Below, piece by piece: positions 16,607 to 25,791 of a stretch of 64,000 nucleotides of DNA (its first letter is position 1; every line of letters begins with the position of its first letter). Source of the stretch: Bacteroidales bacterium UBA3843 (GTDB taxonomy: Bacteria; Bacteroidota; Bacteroidia; Bacteroidales; Paludibacteraceae); assembly GCA_002392745.1 (NCBI GenBank), contig DGHR01000006.1:1-64000 (forward strand), written 5' to 3'. A model generated the notes under the pieces. The model did not search any database, was not told where the DNA came from, and saw only the letters and a program-made list of their open reading frames with translations. Position numbers and translations under genes: made by a program.

Positions 16607-18423
16607 TAGCCCTTCCGATATCGAAATCCATAGCCAACAGAATACTGTTGCTACAGGCTATTCACGGGGACCCTCTGATGAGGGTCTCTGCGGATATGCC
16701 GGATGATGTGGTAGTACTGCACGACGCGTTGGAGCAGTTGAGGGAATATAAGAAGGGGGAGCCGTTAACGCTGTATCTGAAGAATAACGGTACCGCCCTG
16801 CGTTTTTTGCAAGTCCATTTGGAGAAGTGTTATCCGGGTGCACCGATAACCCTGACCGGAGACCCGCGGCTCATGGAGCGCGATGGCAAACCGACGACGC
16901 AAACGACTTCTGCGCGGATCCTCCATGGCGAAGATATTCCTGTCGCCGAAAACGAATCACCGTATATCACGATGAGCCGAAGAATCAAAGAAAGGTACGA
17001 AGGAGCGAAGTACGATGTACGAAGGATGTACGAAGGGGGAAAGGAGCAAGGATGTGAACGCGACTGGAGTGCTGCGGCGTTCTGGTATGAGTACGTGGCT
17101 ATCCATGGCGGCGAGTTGCTGTTAGAGGGATTGAGGGCAGAAAGTCTGCAAGGCGACAGGGTAGTGGCGGATCTATATGCCAAGTATTTTGGCGTAAAGA
17201 CGGAGTTTGTACCCGAAGGTGCAATAATAAGTACAAAGGACAAAGTAAAGTACGAAGGACAAAGTAAAGTACGAAGGAACGATGTACGATTTGTCTCAAT
17301 CGATTTTACCAACTGTCCCGATCTCTATCCGGCTGTGGCATTGACATGCGAACATCTCGGGATTACATTAGACGCCACGGGCACGGAGCGGTTGCGGTAT
17401 AAAGAGTGCGACCGTATAGAGGCGGTGCAGCGGCATGAGGTGCGCAACGACCATCGCATGGCAATGGCGCTGATGGCGGCAGGAGCCTACCCCCTTCCCC
17501 TTAGGGAGGGAAAGGGAGAAGAGTTGCAGCAAATCATCGCCAAGAGCTATCCTCAGTTTGTGGAACAATGGCAGTCAATCAGCGGTCAATCCCGTGACCA
17601 CTTCGTGACCATTACGGACGTCATAGATGGGTCTGTTTCCCATATTACCCCCCGGAAGGGTATCAATGATGATAATTTAGGCAAAAAACATGCCCTCTCC
17701 AAACTCATCCATGCCGCCCCAACGGAATATGTCTGGCTGCATGACGATGACGTCATACTGCCAAAGGCAATTGATGTACGAAGGACGAATGTACGATGTA
17801 CGAAGGAACGGATACAAAGTACAAACGCTGACCTTATTATTCTGCCGTTAAAGATGGAGAGCGAGAGCGAACACCTTTCATTGTTAGAGGCTCTCCAGAT
17901 AGCGGAATATGCGGCTATTCAGGAACTGACCATGCGGACAGCGAAAGCCGGCAGAGCGGTGATGTGTTCCGGCGCGAATCTGATTGTCCGGAGAGAAGCA
18001 TGGCTGGAATGTGAGAGTGAACTTCATCCCGAGATACCGAGCGGTGATGATATGTTTCTCCTGGAGGCCATGAAGCGCCGCGGGATGCGGATTACCGTTA
18101 TTGACGAACCGGATTATACGGCGGTGGTCCGCCCTGTTGCGACGTGGCGCGCGTTATGGCGTCAGCGGATGCGTTGGGCAGGCAAAGCTCCCCACTATAC
18201 GGACAAAGATATTCTTCGCTGCGGCGCACTGGTAGCGGCAGCCAATATAGTGCAGCTCCTTTTCCCGCCGGTCATTCTAATCAAATTCCCGATAGAGTAC
18301 AATCTCATCAAGAAAAGAGAACCACGCACCTTGTGGTACGTGGCTCTCTTACTTGAACTCCTCTATCCGTTCTACATGCTTATTTCGCTTGTCGGCGGGC
18401 TCTTGCGCGGCAAGCAATGGTGA
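16597..18423 (+). CDS. EPSP synthase-like domain fused to a family 2 glycosyltransferase domain
   Basis: 608 residues. Residues 1-325 resemble EPSP synthase: SKS-x2-NR at 9-15 (Lys10), NNGTALRFL 63-71, LTGDPRLMER 86-95, CPDLYP (Asp242), YKECDRI (Glu270), NDHRMAMA (284-291), KSYPQF (Lys316). Between MER95 and SPYI there are only ~25 residues where E. coli AroA has ~73, so the region holding the S-S-Q substrate motif seems lost. Residues ~334-600 resemble a GT2 lacking its usual first strand: LGKKHAL 361-367, DDDV 383-386, SGDDMF 482-487, QRMRW 523-527, then two TM segments. Repeat DNA is translated at 132-152, 212-231 and 393-409. No in-frame stop separates the halves. EPSPS activity is uncertain. 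The 3' end overlaps a convergent gene by 44 bases. Confidence 0.75.
   Translation: MYEVALPISKSIANRILLLQAIHGDPLMRVSADMPDDVVVLHDALEQLREYKKGEPLTLYLKNNGTALRFLQVHLEKCYPGAPITLTGDPRLMERDGKPTTQTTSARILHGEDIPVAENESPYITMSRRIKERYEGAKYDVRRMYEGGKEQGCERDWSAAAFWYEYVAIHGGELLLEGLRAESLQGDRVVADLYAKYFGVKTEFVPEGAIISTKDKVKYEGQSKVRRNDVRFVSIDFTNCPDLYPAVALTCEHLGITLDATGTERLRYKECDRIEAVQRHEVRNDHRMAMALMAAGAYPLPLREGKGEELQQIIAKSYPQFVEQWQSISGQSRDHFVTITDVIDGSVSHITPRKGINDDNLGKKHALSKLIHAAPTEYVWLHDDDVILPKAIDVRRTNVRCTKERIQSTNADLIILPLKMESESEHLSLLEALQIAEYAAIQELTMRTAKAGRAVMCSGANLIVRREAWLECESELHPEIPSGDDMFLLEAMKRRGMRITVIDEPDYTAVVRPVATWRALWRQRMRWAGKAPHYTDKDILRCGALVAAANIVQLLFPPVILIKFPIEYNLIKKREPRTLWYVALLLELLYPFYMLISLVGGLLRGKQW
16993..17042. 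repeat. In-frame GTACGAAGG repeat array, EPSPS-like domain
   Basis: Units GTACGAAGGAGCGAAGTACG, ATGTACGAAGG and ATGTACGAAGG in a row, translated as YEGAKYDVRRMYEGG between the SPYITMS segment and DWSAAAFW. Confidence 0.85.
17229..17291. repeat. In-frame ACAAAGTA/AAGTACGAAGG repeat array, EPSPS-like domain
   Basis: Two tandem copies of AAGTACGAAGGACAAAGTA-type sequence followed by AACGATGTACGATTTG, translated as TKDKVKYEGQSKVRRNDVRF just before the FTNCPDLYPA block. Confidence 0.85.
17773..17826. repeat. In-frame ATGTACGAAGGACGA repeat array, glycosyltransferase half
   Basis: GATGTACGAAGGACGAATGT then ACGATGTACGAAGGAACG and GATACAAAGTACAAA, translated as DVRRTNVRCTKERIQST immediately after the DDD motif. 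This is the same relative position as the insertion in the 8642-9856 glycosyltransferase. Confidence 0.85.
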
Positions 18424-19063
18424 TGGCATAGCCGGCAGCGAGCAGCGCCATCAGTCCCCATGCTATATCTCCTATTGGGGTAAGCAGTGGGTCAAGAGGA
18501 TTGATTGGTGTGCGGCGCGGACTTTGTGCAGGTGCTTGCGTAATAATCGTAGCCATGCTATTGGCATTGCCGGCTCCGACAGCGGTGATAGCTTGTGCGG
18601 TACTCATTGCCAACACTCCGGCATTGTTGATAGAGGAGGAACTCACCTCGGTCATTTTAGCGCGGTGGCTTTGTCCCAATCCGAGCACTTCGGGTTGTAC
18701 GGATTGGTTGCTGCCGGCAGTCTGCGCAACAGCTTTGCCGGTCTCGTGCAGGCGCATCGATGTGCTCGACATCGTCACAACCGGTGCTGCGGTCGGTGTA
18801 GCGGTTGCTGCCGGGCGGCTGTACCGCGCACGGCCGAAAGAGGTCTTTTTGCGCGGAGCGAAAGTGGCAGCCGGTGTACCCATGTCGGGCGAAGCGGCGC
18901 GCACCACCTGCAGGGCAGGGTGGTTGGTATTCTTGGTCAGACTGCTCTTTATCAGTTCGTGGACGGTGTAGCCTCCCCATGCGAAGGAGAGAACCACTCC
19001 GCAGACAATCAACAGTACTTTGTGATTTTTGAGCATTTGTTGAGTCTTATTCATGATAGTCAC
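18380..19063 (-). CDS. Two-TM protein with PIGD-hydrophobic-basic C-terminus, partner of the giant surface protein
   Basis: 227 residues. Starts MTIMNKTQQ 10 bases after the stop of the 2,095-residue gene, so almost certainly cotranscribed. A TM segment lies at residues ~15-34; then comes a long Ala/Thr/Ser-rich, low-complexity middle; near the C-terminus TPIGD is followed by a hydrophobic run (IAWGLMALLAAGYAITIA) and a basic tail (RARARRQAK). The P-x-G-D/TM/basic arrangement looks like a three-part sorting or anchoring signal, but that is inference. No enzymatic motif is seen. Its 3' end overlaps the convergent plus-strand fusion gene by 44 bases. Family unknown to me. Confidence 0.62.
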   Translation of the reverse strand: MTIMNKTQQMLKNHKVLLIVCGVVLSFAWGGYTVHELIKSSLTKNTNHPALQVVRAASPDMGTPAATFAPRKKTSFGRARYSRPAATATPTAAPVVTMSSTSMRLHETGKAVAQTAGSNQSVQPEVLGLGQSHRAKMTEVSSSSINNAGVLAMSTAQAITAVGAGNANSMATIITQAPAQSPRRTPINPLDPLLTPIGDIAWGLMALLAAGYAITIACRARARRQAK

Positions 19064-19073
19064 TCCCTTCCAA

Positions 19074-22000
19074 TTAATAGTTCAACAATTGCTTGCCCGT
19101 GATATCATATGTCTTACCGCCGCGTTGGATGTACACGTGTCCGTTAATCAGCACTTTGCGCAACTCATCTTTGTTACCTGTAGGCGAGCCGATGTCGGTT
19201 GCTATGCGCTTTCGCTCGATGCGTAGCGAGAGAGTGAAACGGCTCTTGTCATCTGTGCGTTTAGAAGCAAAGGTGTAGGCATCTTCTTTCAGATTGTACC
19301 ATTGCTGCGTAGTAGCATCGAAGAGAGCAGCTTCTGCTACTTCGTCCAACCCGTATTTATCGCTCAATGCAATAGTGTACATACCATCGTTTGCAGCGTA
19401 GTAGTTCAAAGGTATTCCTTGAAGTGCAGTACTATCGGGCAGTGCGTTAAATGCCATTTCTCCTGCATCGTTTCTACTTGCCAAAACCGGTTTGGTTGTT
19501 ATCTGCGGGTACTTGTAATAATCACCACGCCATTTCACCAAATCGTCCATCATATCATAACCATTGGTGAACCGGTTGCTAACCAGGAGTGTGGTCTCAT
19601 CCTGTTCGTCGGTTACATTACTAATGGTTATTGGCACCCATACAATGTGGTCGTCCTCTGTTTCGGTATACTCTTCAGGAGCCCGACGTACAGGGCTGGC
19701 TGCGTATCTGGATTGTGCATACTTGAAATCTACGGCGTACTCTGTGCCTTCGTTACCATCGATTTGTATAAAGTAACTCATGAATGTCTCAAGCGGTTTG
19801 TCTCCGATAGCCACTTGTTTGTACTCGCTGTATCCACCATCTTGCGGAATGACCACATAGCGGACACCATTGTTCGTGCGTTTGTATGCAGCACCATCTT
19901 TTTCCAGAATACCCACAGGAATCAGGTTGGACGCGCCTGACTGACCTATATTACCGGGGGTGTAGAAAGTCAGGTATGGGTTACCTACCAAGTTCCAACC
20001 GACGTGGTTAGGAGTAATACCTTCAGATTTTGTTGCAGTGACAGGAACTTGAATGGTTGCGCGCTCTGACTCATAGTCCCATTTGGTAGCAGTCATTGGG
20101 AAACGCAATTCAATGTAGTCATGACCTGCTTTAGGAGTTATGCCCAGGATATATCCGACACCCTTTTTGATAGTCGGTCCTTCAAACACTTTCCAGCAAC
20201 CGCCAGCTTGTGTGTTCGCGCGTTGCACACCATCGTAGTATTGCAGAACCCAGTCTTTCCCGATACCATAAGTAGGTTTGGTTCCGTCTCTAAGTACAAC
20301 ATCATCAATGTCACAATCATAAGGCAGGGCGAACCAGTACCATTGGTTTTCATCAACGCGCTTGTCGAAATAGAGTTTCGTGTCAGAGCGAGTCAGTGTG
20401 CCTTGTATATCTGCCTGCGGGAATTCATCTCCTGTAGAACGGAGAATCAAGTCGTTTATCTTCAGTGTCTGTGTGTTTGGAACAGTCAGTTTGGCTCCGC
20501 GGTACACTTCTACATCGTGCAGGATATTCTTTCCGCTTGGATGCGGAGTTAGGGTTGCATCTTTTAGGATGGCCACATCGCATATCTCACAAACATTGTC
20601 CTCGGTTCCGAAATGAGTGAAGATAGCATCATTGGTTGTCTTATCTCCGCTTACGATAATTGGAACGCGATATTCCAATTCGGACAGCACATTGGTCCGC
20701 GTGGCGTCTGTAACCTTAATCATGAGGAAATTACATGCCATTTCTGCTAATGAGTGCGGAGGATTTATTTTAATGGTCATGGTACCATCTCCATTATCTG
20801 TAGCAGTGAAGGCATCCGTGTTCATCTCCTCGTATTTCTGATAGGAGTTATAGTAGTTGTAACTACCAACGTAAGCGAATGCATTACAAGAAGAAGATAT
20901 TGGAGAAGAGTTACTTACTTGTTGTCCATACCATTCGGTGCAGAGTGTGTTAAAGTTGCCGGTACCCCAGTTTCCGGTTGTTTTATTTCGTGCGTTTTTA
21001 CCCGAGAGCACATCAAATTTACGAATCAAGAGGCAACGCAGAGTAGACAATGCGTAATCGGTATCGTCTCCACCAATCTGGCGTCCATTTGTGCAATACC
21101 ATCCGTAATTAGGTTTGCTGGATGTTCCATCTCCCCAAGGAATGCCGCTACCACTACCTGTACTCTTGACCAGATTCGAATCATCTGCTTTTGTGCCATC
21201 TAATGAAAGTGCACCAATGATATCCATCACTTCCCAAGAAGTACCATCCGTAGTTTTTTCCAGCACAATAGCCTCGCTACCACCAAAGATAATTGCCGGG
21301 TAGGTGGCAGTCCAGGAACCCCATGTAATCTTAATCCAATCAGACATATCAATATCCTTGCCTTCTACGCAATCCATGATATCATTATCATTATTGCTGG
21401 AAGTCTGATAACTATAGAGGATGATTTCTTTTCCGTTAGGCATACCATCTGCCCCTACATAGTCAGCCAAATTGACAGTATGTACAGCGCCGCCATCTTT
21501 ACTTACTATCCGAATACGCAGTTTAGTCGGGTCAACGGCTTTGCCGGTGCCATTATAAATAGCCAATAACTTCACATTACCACTTGCTTCGAAGTATTTT
21601 GAGAAGAATACCTCTTCTGCCACATTTCCTTCCTCATGGGTCACATATTGGTCAAGAAGAGCATTCGTATTTCCACCGAAATCATGTTCTATGATAATCT
21701 CATCATTATTGGTAACTTCCACTACCTGAATAGTAGGCTCTTTTACATTGATTTCGTAAGAGTCGTCAACGGCGCACTTGCCGGCAGTTTTGCCGATATG
21801 CACGCTGATAGTAGTGGTTCCTATACCAGCCACAGTGACTTCGCCGGTGTTGGCGTCCACGGTTGCTACACTCTTGTTGCTCGATTTGTAGGTAGGCGTA
21901 CCACTGTTGTTCGTGGTGAACGTATTGGTGTAGGTGCCATTATGCGGGTAGGTTAATACGACGCTTGGCGATGCAAAACTATGTGTTGATTCCGTACAAG

Positions 22001-25000
22001 CTTCGCATGTCGGAGAGGTGCAGTAATAGATTTCAGCAGTAGAAGCTGTAGCCCAAGTGATAGTGATTTTGTCGAGGTATAAAGCTCCATCTTTTGAACG
22101 AATACCTATATAAGCATAATCCCCTTCTGCCTCAATATCCAAGGAGGTAGTAGAGGCTGTTAACGTGCCGAGTAAGGAGCCCTGTGTGCCGGCGGCGTAT
22201 AACTCACTTGGTGCCGTATAAGCTGTGTTGTAACCATACACAGATATCTGACGTCCAGAGGCTGTATTTGTGTTCCACTCAACAGAAATACTCTTTAGTG
22301 TACCGCCAGAAGTGGTGCTGACAATACCGGAGTTGCTGTTATTGCTACGCATCTGGATAGCAGTATTTCCTCCTGCCGTGTTTCCTGCATATTCGGCATC
22401 CGAAGAAAGGGTGAGACCACTCCAATCAGAATAACTTGTACCTGTTACACCTACATTACTATATGTAAAGATATCTGCTACATCGGTGGTGGTACCTGAA
22501 CTCTCGGTGTGTTTGTAGATAGCATAGAGTGTGATGTTATCTGCTGCAGGGACGTACTTGGTCTCTTTATCCACACGTCCGTCCGGGGCAGTGGTTGTTT
22601 CGGATGTCTGGTTGGTTGTGCTCCAATAAGCGAACTCCCAGTCTCCCGAGCATGAGGCTGCCGGAATAGCGACTGGTGCGGTAACTCCATTACCGCGATA
22701 GGTCTCTTTCAAGTCTTTGACGGCTACACCACCAACGGTACCGTTTCCGGCATCGAAATGAACGGTATAGACGGGTAATTTGGTGAATGTGACAGTCAGT
22801 TCTACATCAGACTGTATGCCGCTGACGGTGCAACTGCCTGCTGTAACAGAACCGGCAGAAGCAGTACCGCTGGTGACCTCAACTGAAATCGGGTCGCCGT
22901 ATCCGGCATAAGGCGTGAGTGTTAGCGTAACCGAGCCGTTGTTATCGGCGTATGCACTACTCAAAACGGCTTTTCCGTGACCATCGGTAGTAACCGAAAT
23001 CTCCCACAATTTGCGGAACGTAATGGTTACTGTTGCATCGGCTGTTACGCCTGTCAATTCATATACATTTTCACTCTTCTTGGTTATTGTACCGCTGGTA
23101 GAACTTACTACATCCGCCGTATAACCTGCATCCGGTACGCATGTGATGGTGATAGTGCCTGTACTTTCTATGATTTTGGAGTTGCTCAATGTAGCAGTAC
23201 CATGGCCATATGGGATGCTGGTGGTAACAGTATATTTCGTACCCATTGAGCGACCGTAGAAAGCAAATGATTCGTTTGCGATATTGGTATGCATGGTGGT
23301 GTAACAACGCCAGTCGGCATTATTATATACGCCTAAATAACGTTCTTGACCAATATTGTAGAGATACTCATATGTATCATCTAATTTGAATGTTTTATCA
23401 CTGCCGGTTGTTCCCACTCGAATACCATTGTTGTTGTTGAAACAATATAGCCAATTGGCAGCATTTTTGGCACTGTATACAACAAATGTATTGTTTTCTG
23501 TATCGTAATCAATATTCCATTGTATATTCGTTGCTGTAGCAGTCAGAGTGGTTCCGGAAATAGAGAATCCACTACTTACTGCAGTTGGTGCTGATGACGT
23601 TTCTGTGTTGTCTAATGCATAGTACGTCCCGCTTACGTCAGCAATAATAACAATTTCGTCTGTGGGGTCAACAGATGCTAAGTTCGTGATTAACTCATAT
23701 TCCTCCGCATCCACAATAGTGTACGTTGCACTGGCTATAGCCGAGTTGGTTAAACCGGCTTTGACTGCAATGGCTTTGATGGTAGTGGTGCTGCTTACGC
23801 TAATCGGTGAAGAATAGGTCGGGCTACTCTCCGTCGGGTCTGTGCCATTGGTGGTATAATGAATAGCCGCACCGGTAGTCGTGCAATTGATGGTCACGCT
23901 CTGCGTGCTGGTATACGTGCCTTCCGCAGGAGTAAATGTAGGGAGTTCGCACTCTGTTACCGCGCAAGACGTAGAATATTTGGAATAGGTTACAGACGGA
24001 CCAAATACTTCGCAATAGGCCATACCGAGATTATTCGTTTTGGAGGTCATTTCAATGGCTACTTTGTATATGGTCTCGCCGGCATCCAAAACAAAAGTTT
24101 CTTTTGTGGATTGTGAAGTATAGGCTTCTGTCGGCGTAAAATTTACACCTGTGATCTCATTCCCATCTTTATCTATCGCTTTGATTCTTAAAACAGACCC
24201 GCTTCCGCCATTGTGTCCGGCGGTGAGTTTGACAGTAACAGTGGTCAAGCCATTAGAAGAAATATCAGGAGAAAGAATGTAATCTCCGTTGCCATCAAAT
24301 TTCACACCCTTGCCGGAATATGTGCCGGTTCCGGATGTTGTCCAACCGGAAGTAACACCATATGACATATTGCCTCCAGCAAGTGATGTAGGTGTGCCTT
24401 CTGTCGCCTTGGCATATACTGCATAGAATGTCTGCGAAGCAAGGAGAGTAACTTTTGCTCCTTTATTGTAGAAATTGGTTGTCGGCTTGGTGTCTGTAGT
24501 GGCGACTGTAACTGTACTCCATCCAACAAACTCTTTCCCAGAACAAGAGGCTGCCGTGGTGGGCAGAGTGTATTGGTCTCCTGTGTAATATCCTGTCGGG
24601 TTTGTAGTACCATCTGCATCGGACAGAGTGATTGAAGCAGCGGTTTTTGCTACCCATTGCGCAAATAGGTCAAGATTTTTCGTTACTGTTGCACCGGGTA
24701 AATAATCATCACCACTTCCATTGGCTTTTGTATTCCATTTGCCGAATACTTTGCCGGATGGTGCCGTGAATTCGTTGTCTTTGATTATAATACTGGAGCC
24801 TGTACTATTTGTCATAGTTCCGGTTCCGCCGTTCTCGTTGTATGTAACGGTATAGGAAGTGCCGCCAGATGTGTATGTGATTGTAATGGCAGTAAAACCA
24901 AGATTTCCTGCCGTGCCGCTAGTTGATAATGTGATATTTTTATCTCCTGTTGCGTCAGACCATGTTTTTGCGCTTTCGTTCCATGTTCCTGCATTCACGG

Positions 25001-25361
25001 AGCCAGAAACTCCGGTAATTGTTGGCGCTACCTTTGCCTTTCCTCCTTTGTTAGCGACGTAGGCGTATTGAATATTGGTAATTGTATTAGTCTCGGATGA
25101 AATAATAAGGCTTCCGCCTGCATACACACGAGCTTCGCTACTTACCCAGGCTGCATCATTGGTTCCTTTCGTAAACGTAAATGTAAAACCATCAGTAACT
25201 GCCTCTGTAGGCGTGCTAACATTTGTCAAGGCGTATTCTTTACCCCACGCATTGGCTGCAAAAAAAGTGAGGGTTAGGAGTAGGGTGGTCACATGACGAA
25301 GAGACCAACCTGAAAATGGTTTGTTGGAAAATAAGGTTGTGATTTGTTTTAAGGTATTCAT
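19074..25361 (-). CDS. Giant secreted multi-domain surface protein (2,095 aa)
   Basis: Start placed at MNTLKQITT (25361): an N-terminal signal segment follows (HVTTLLLTLTFFAANAWG, ~24-41) and a promoter box lies 80 bases upstream. Domains in order: a beta domain (~45-165); InlB B-repeat-like (~170-238) and a related GWSTV segment (~270-320); a carbohydrate-binding-like sandwich (~330-460); a chitobiase C-terminal-type repeat (~474-550, TCTTxGAAIHYTTNGTDP style); more beta modules with VTFRK/GHGxAxLS repeats; a Big_2-like bacterial Ig domain (~1130-1185, SVATVDANTGEVTV); then a long C-terminal half. The end (VYIQRGGKTYDITG) matches the tail seen on three other secreted proteins. Probably an adhesin or glycan-binding surface protein. 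It is coupled to the two-TM gene at 18380-19063. Confidence 0.8.
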   Translation of the reverse strand: MNTLKQITTLFSNKPFSGWSLRHVTTLLLTLTFFAANAWGKEYALTNVSTPTEAVTDGFTFTFTKGTNDAAWVSSEARVYAGGSLIISSETNTITNIQYAYVANKGGKAKVAPTITGVSGSVNAGTWNESAKTWSDATGDKNITLSTSGTAGNLGFTAITITYTSGGTSYTVTYNENGGTGTMTNSTGSSIIIKDNEFTAPSGKVFGKWNTKANGSGDDYLPGATVTKNLDLFAQWVAKTAASITLSDADGTTNPTGYYTGDQYTLPTTAASCSGKEFVGWSTVTVATTDTKPTTNFYNKGAKVTLLASQTFYAVYAKATEGTPTSLAGGNMSYGVTSGWTTSGTGTYSGKGVKFDGNGDYILSPDISSNGLTTVTVKLTAGHNGGSGSVLRIKAIDKDGNEITGVNFTPTEAYTSQSTKETFVLDAGETIYKVAIEMTSKTNNLGMAYCEVFGPSVTYSKYSTSCAVTECELPTFTPAEGTYTSTQSVTINCTTTGAAIHYTTNGTDPTESSPTYSSPISVSSTTTIKAIAVKAGLTNSAIASATYTIVDAEEYELITNLASVDPTDEIVIIADVSGTYYALDNTETSSAPTAVSSGFSISGTTLTATATNIQWNIDYDTENNTFVVYSAKNAANWLYCFNNNNGIRVGTTGSDKTFKLDDTYEYLYNIGQERYLGVYNNADWRCYTTMHTNIANESFAFYGRSMGTKYTVTTSIPYGHGTATLSNSKIIESTGTITITCVPDAGYTADVVSSTSGTITKKSENVYELTGVTADATVTITFRKLWEISVTTDGHGKAVLSSAYADNNGSVTLTLTPYAGYGDPISVEVTSGTASAGSVTAGSCTVSGIQSDVELTVTFTKLPVYTVHFDAGNGTVGGVAVKDLKETYRGNGVTAPVAIPAASCSGDWEFAYWSTTNQTSETTTAPDGRVDKETKYVPAADNITLYAIYKHTESSGTTTDVADIFTYSNVGVTGTSYSDWSGLTLSSDAEYAGNTAGGNTAIQMRSNNSNSGIVSTTSGGTLKSISVEWNTNTASGRQISVYGYNTAYTAPSELYAAGTQGSLLGTLTASTTSLDIEAEGDYAYIGIRSKDGALYLDKITITWATASTAEIYYCTSPTCEACTESTHSFASPSVVLTYPHNGTYTNTFTTNNSGTPTYKSSNKSVATVDANTGEVTVAGIGTTTISVHIGKTAGKCAVDDSYEINVKEPTIQVVEVTNNDEIIIEHDFGGNTNALLDQYVTHEEGNVAEEVFFSKYFEASGNVKLLAIYNGTGKAVDPTKLRIRIVSKDGGAVHTVNLADYVGADGMPNGKEIILYSYQTSSNNDNDIMDCVEGKDIDMSDWIKITWGSWTATYPAIIFGGSEAIVLEKTTDGTSWEVMDIIGALSLDGTKADDSNLVKSTGSGSGIPWGDGTSSKPNYGWYCTNGRQIGGDDTDYALSTLRCLLIRKFDVLSGKNARNKTTGNWGTGNFNTLCTEWYGQQVSNSSPISSSCNAFAYVGSYNYYNSYQKYEEMNTDAFTATDNGDGTMTIKINPPHSLAEMACNFLMIKVTDATRTNVLSELEYRVPIIVSGDKTTNDAIFTHFGTEDNVCEICDVAILKDATLTPHPSGKNILHDVEVYRGAKLTVPNTQTLKINDLILRSTGDEFPQADIQGTLTRSDTKLYFDKRVDENQWYWFALPYDCDIDDVVLRDGTKPTYGIGKDWVLQYYDGVQRANTQAGGCWKVFEGPTIKKGVGYILGITPKAGHDYIELRFPMTATKWDYESERATIQVPVTATKSEGITPNHVGWNLVGNPYLTFYTPGNIGQSGASNLIPVGILEKDGAAYKRTNNGVRYVVIPQDGGYSEYKQVAIGDKPLETFMSYFIQIDGNEGTEYAVDFKYAQSRYAASPVRRAPEEYTETEDDHIVWVPITISNVTDEQDETTLLVSNRFTNGYDMMDDLVKWRGDYYKYPQITTKPVLASRNDAGEMAFNALPDSTALQGIPLNYYAANDGMYTIALSDKYGLDEVAEAALFDATTQQWYNLKEDAYTFASKRTDDKSRFTLSLRIERKRIATDIGSPTGNKDELRKVLINGHVYIQRGGKTYDITGKQLLNY

Positions 25362-25442
25362 ATCTTTTGATTTTATGTATTTTCGTGGTCGGAAGCGGTT
25401 TTTCCACGCGTGCGTGAAAACATACGCGCACAAAACCGACTG

Positions 25443-25450
25443 CAAAGATA
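25443..25450 (-). promoter_or_regulatory. -7 promoter box for the giant surface protein
   Basis: TATCTTTG on the minus strand with a TTTG -33 element at 25471-25474, 20 bases away. Confidence 0.72.
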
Positions 25451-25500
25451 CAACATTTTTTTGACATGCGCAAATAAAATGTTGCATAACTATAAAATAT

Positions 25501-25791
25501 TTTTTATAGGTTATAGGTTATAGGTTATAGGTGATTGGTTTTTTAGAAAAAAATAAAGAAAATAAATTGATTATAAAGAAAATAAACATGGATAAACCCT
25601 TCCGCCGGTGCTACATGGAATACGGCCTACGCGGCCTGAGCGTAAATGACTACTAATTCGCGTATTCGAGCGAGCTCAATACACGCCTTACTATTCCTTT
25701 CCGCACTGCTAAAAGCAGTTGCATTCCATGTATCTCCGTCCTAAATAAAGGTTAAAGATGAAAGGTTAAAGGTGAAAGGTGAAAGGTGATT
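25501..25791. repeat. Composite repeat/structured element A, 3' of perM
   Basis: Contains four GGTTATA units (25508-25536); a 39-base A-rich block (25546-25584) that recurs with one mismatch at 27062-27100; a foldable segment closed by TACATGGAAT (25612-25621) with ATTCCATGTA (25733-25742) and holding a hairpin ACTGCT-aaa-AGCAGT; and GGTTAAA/GGTGAAA units (25750-25788). No coding frame is convincing. The layout parallels element B at 27030-27300. Confidence 0.6.

Noticed and set aside
25501..25791. CRISPR-like array from the regularly repeated GGTTATA units
   Set aside because: Units are 7-8 bases without spacers of uniform length, and no cas genes are near. They are short tandem repeats.
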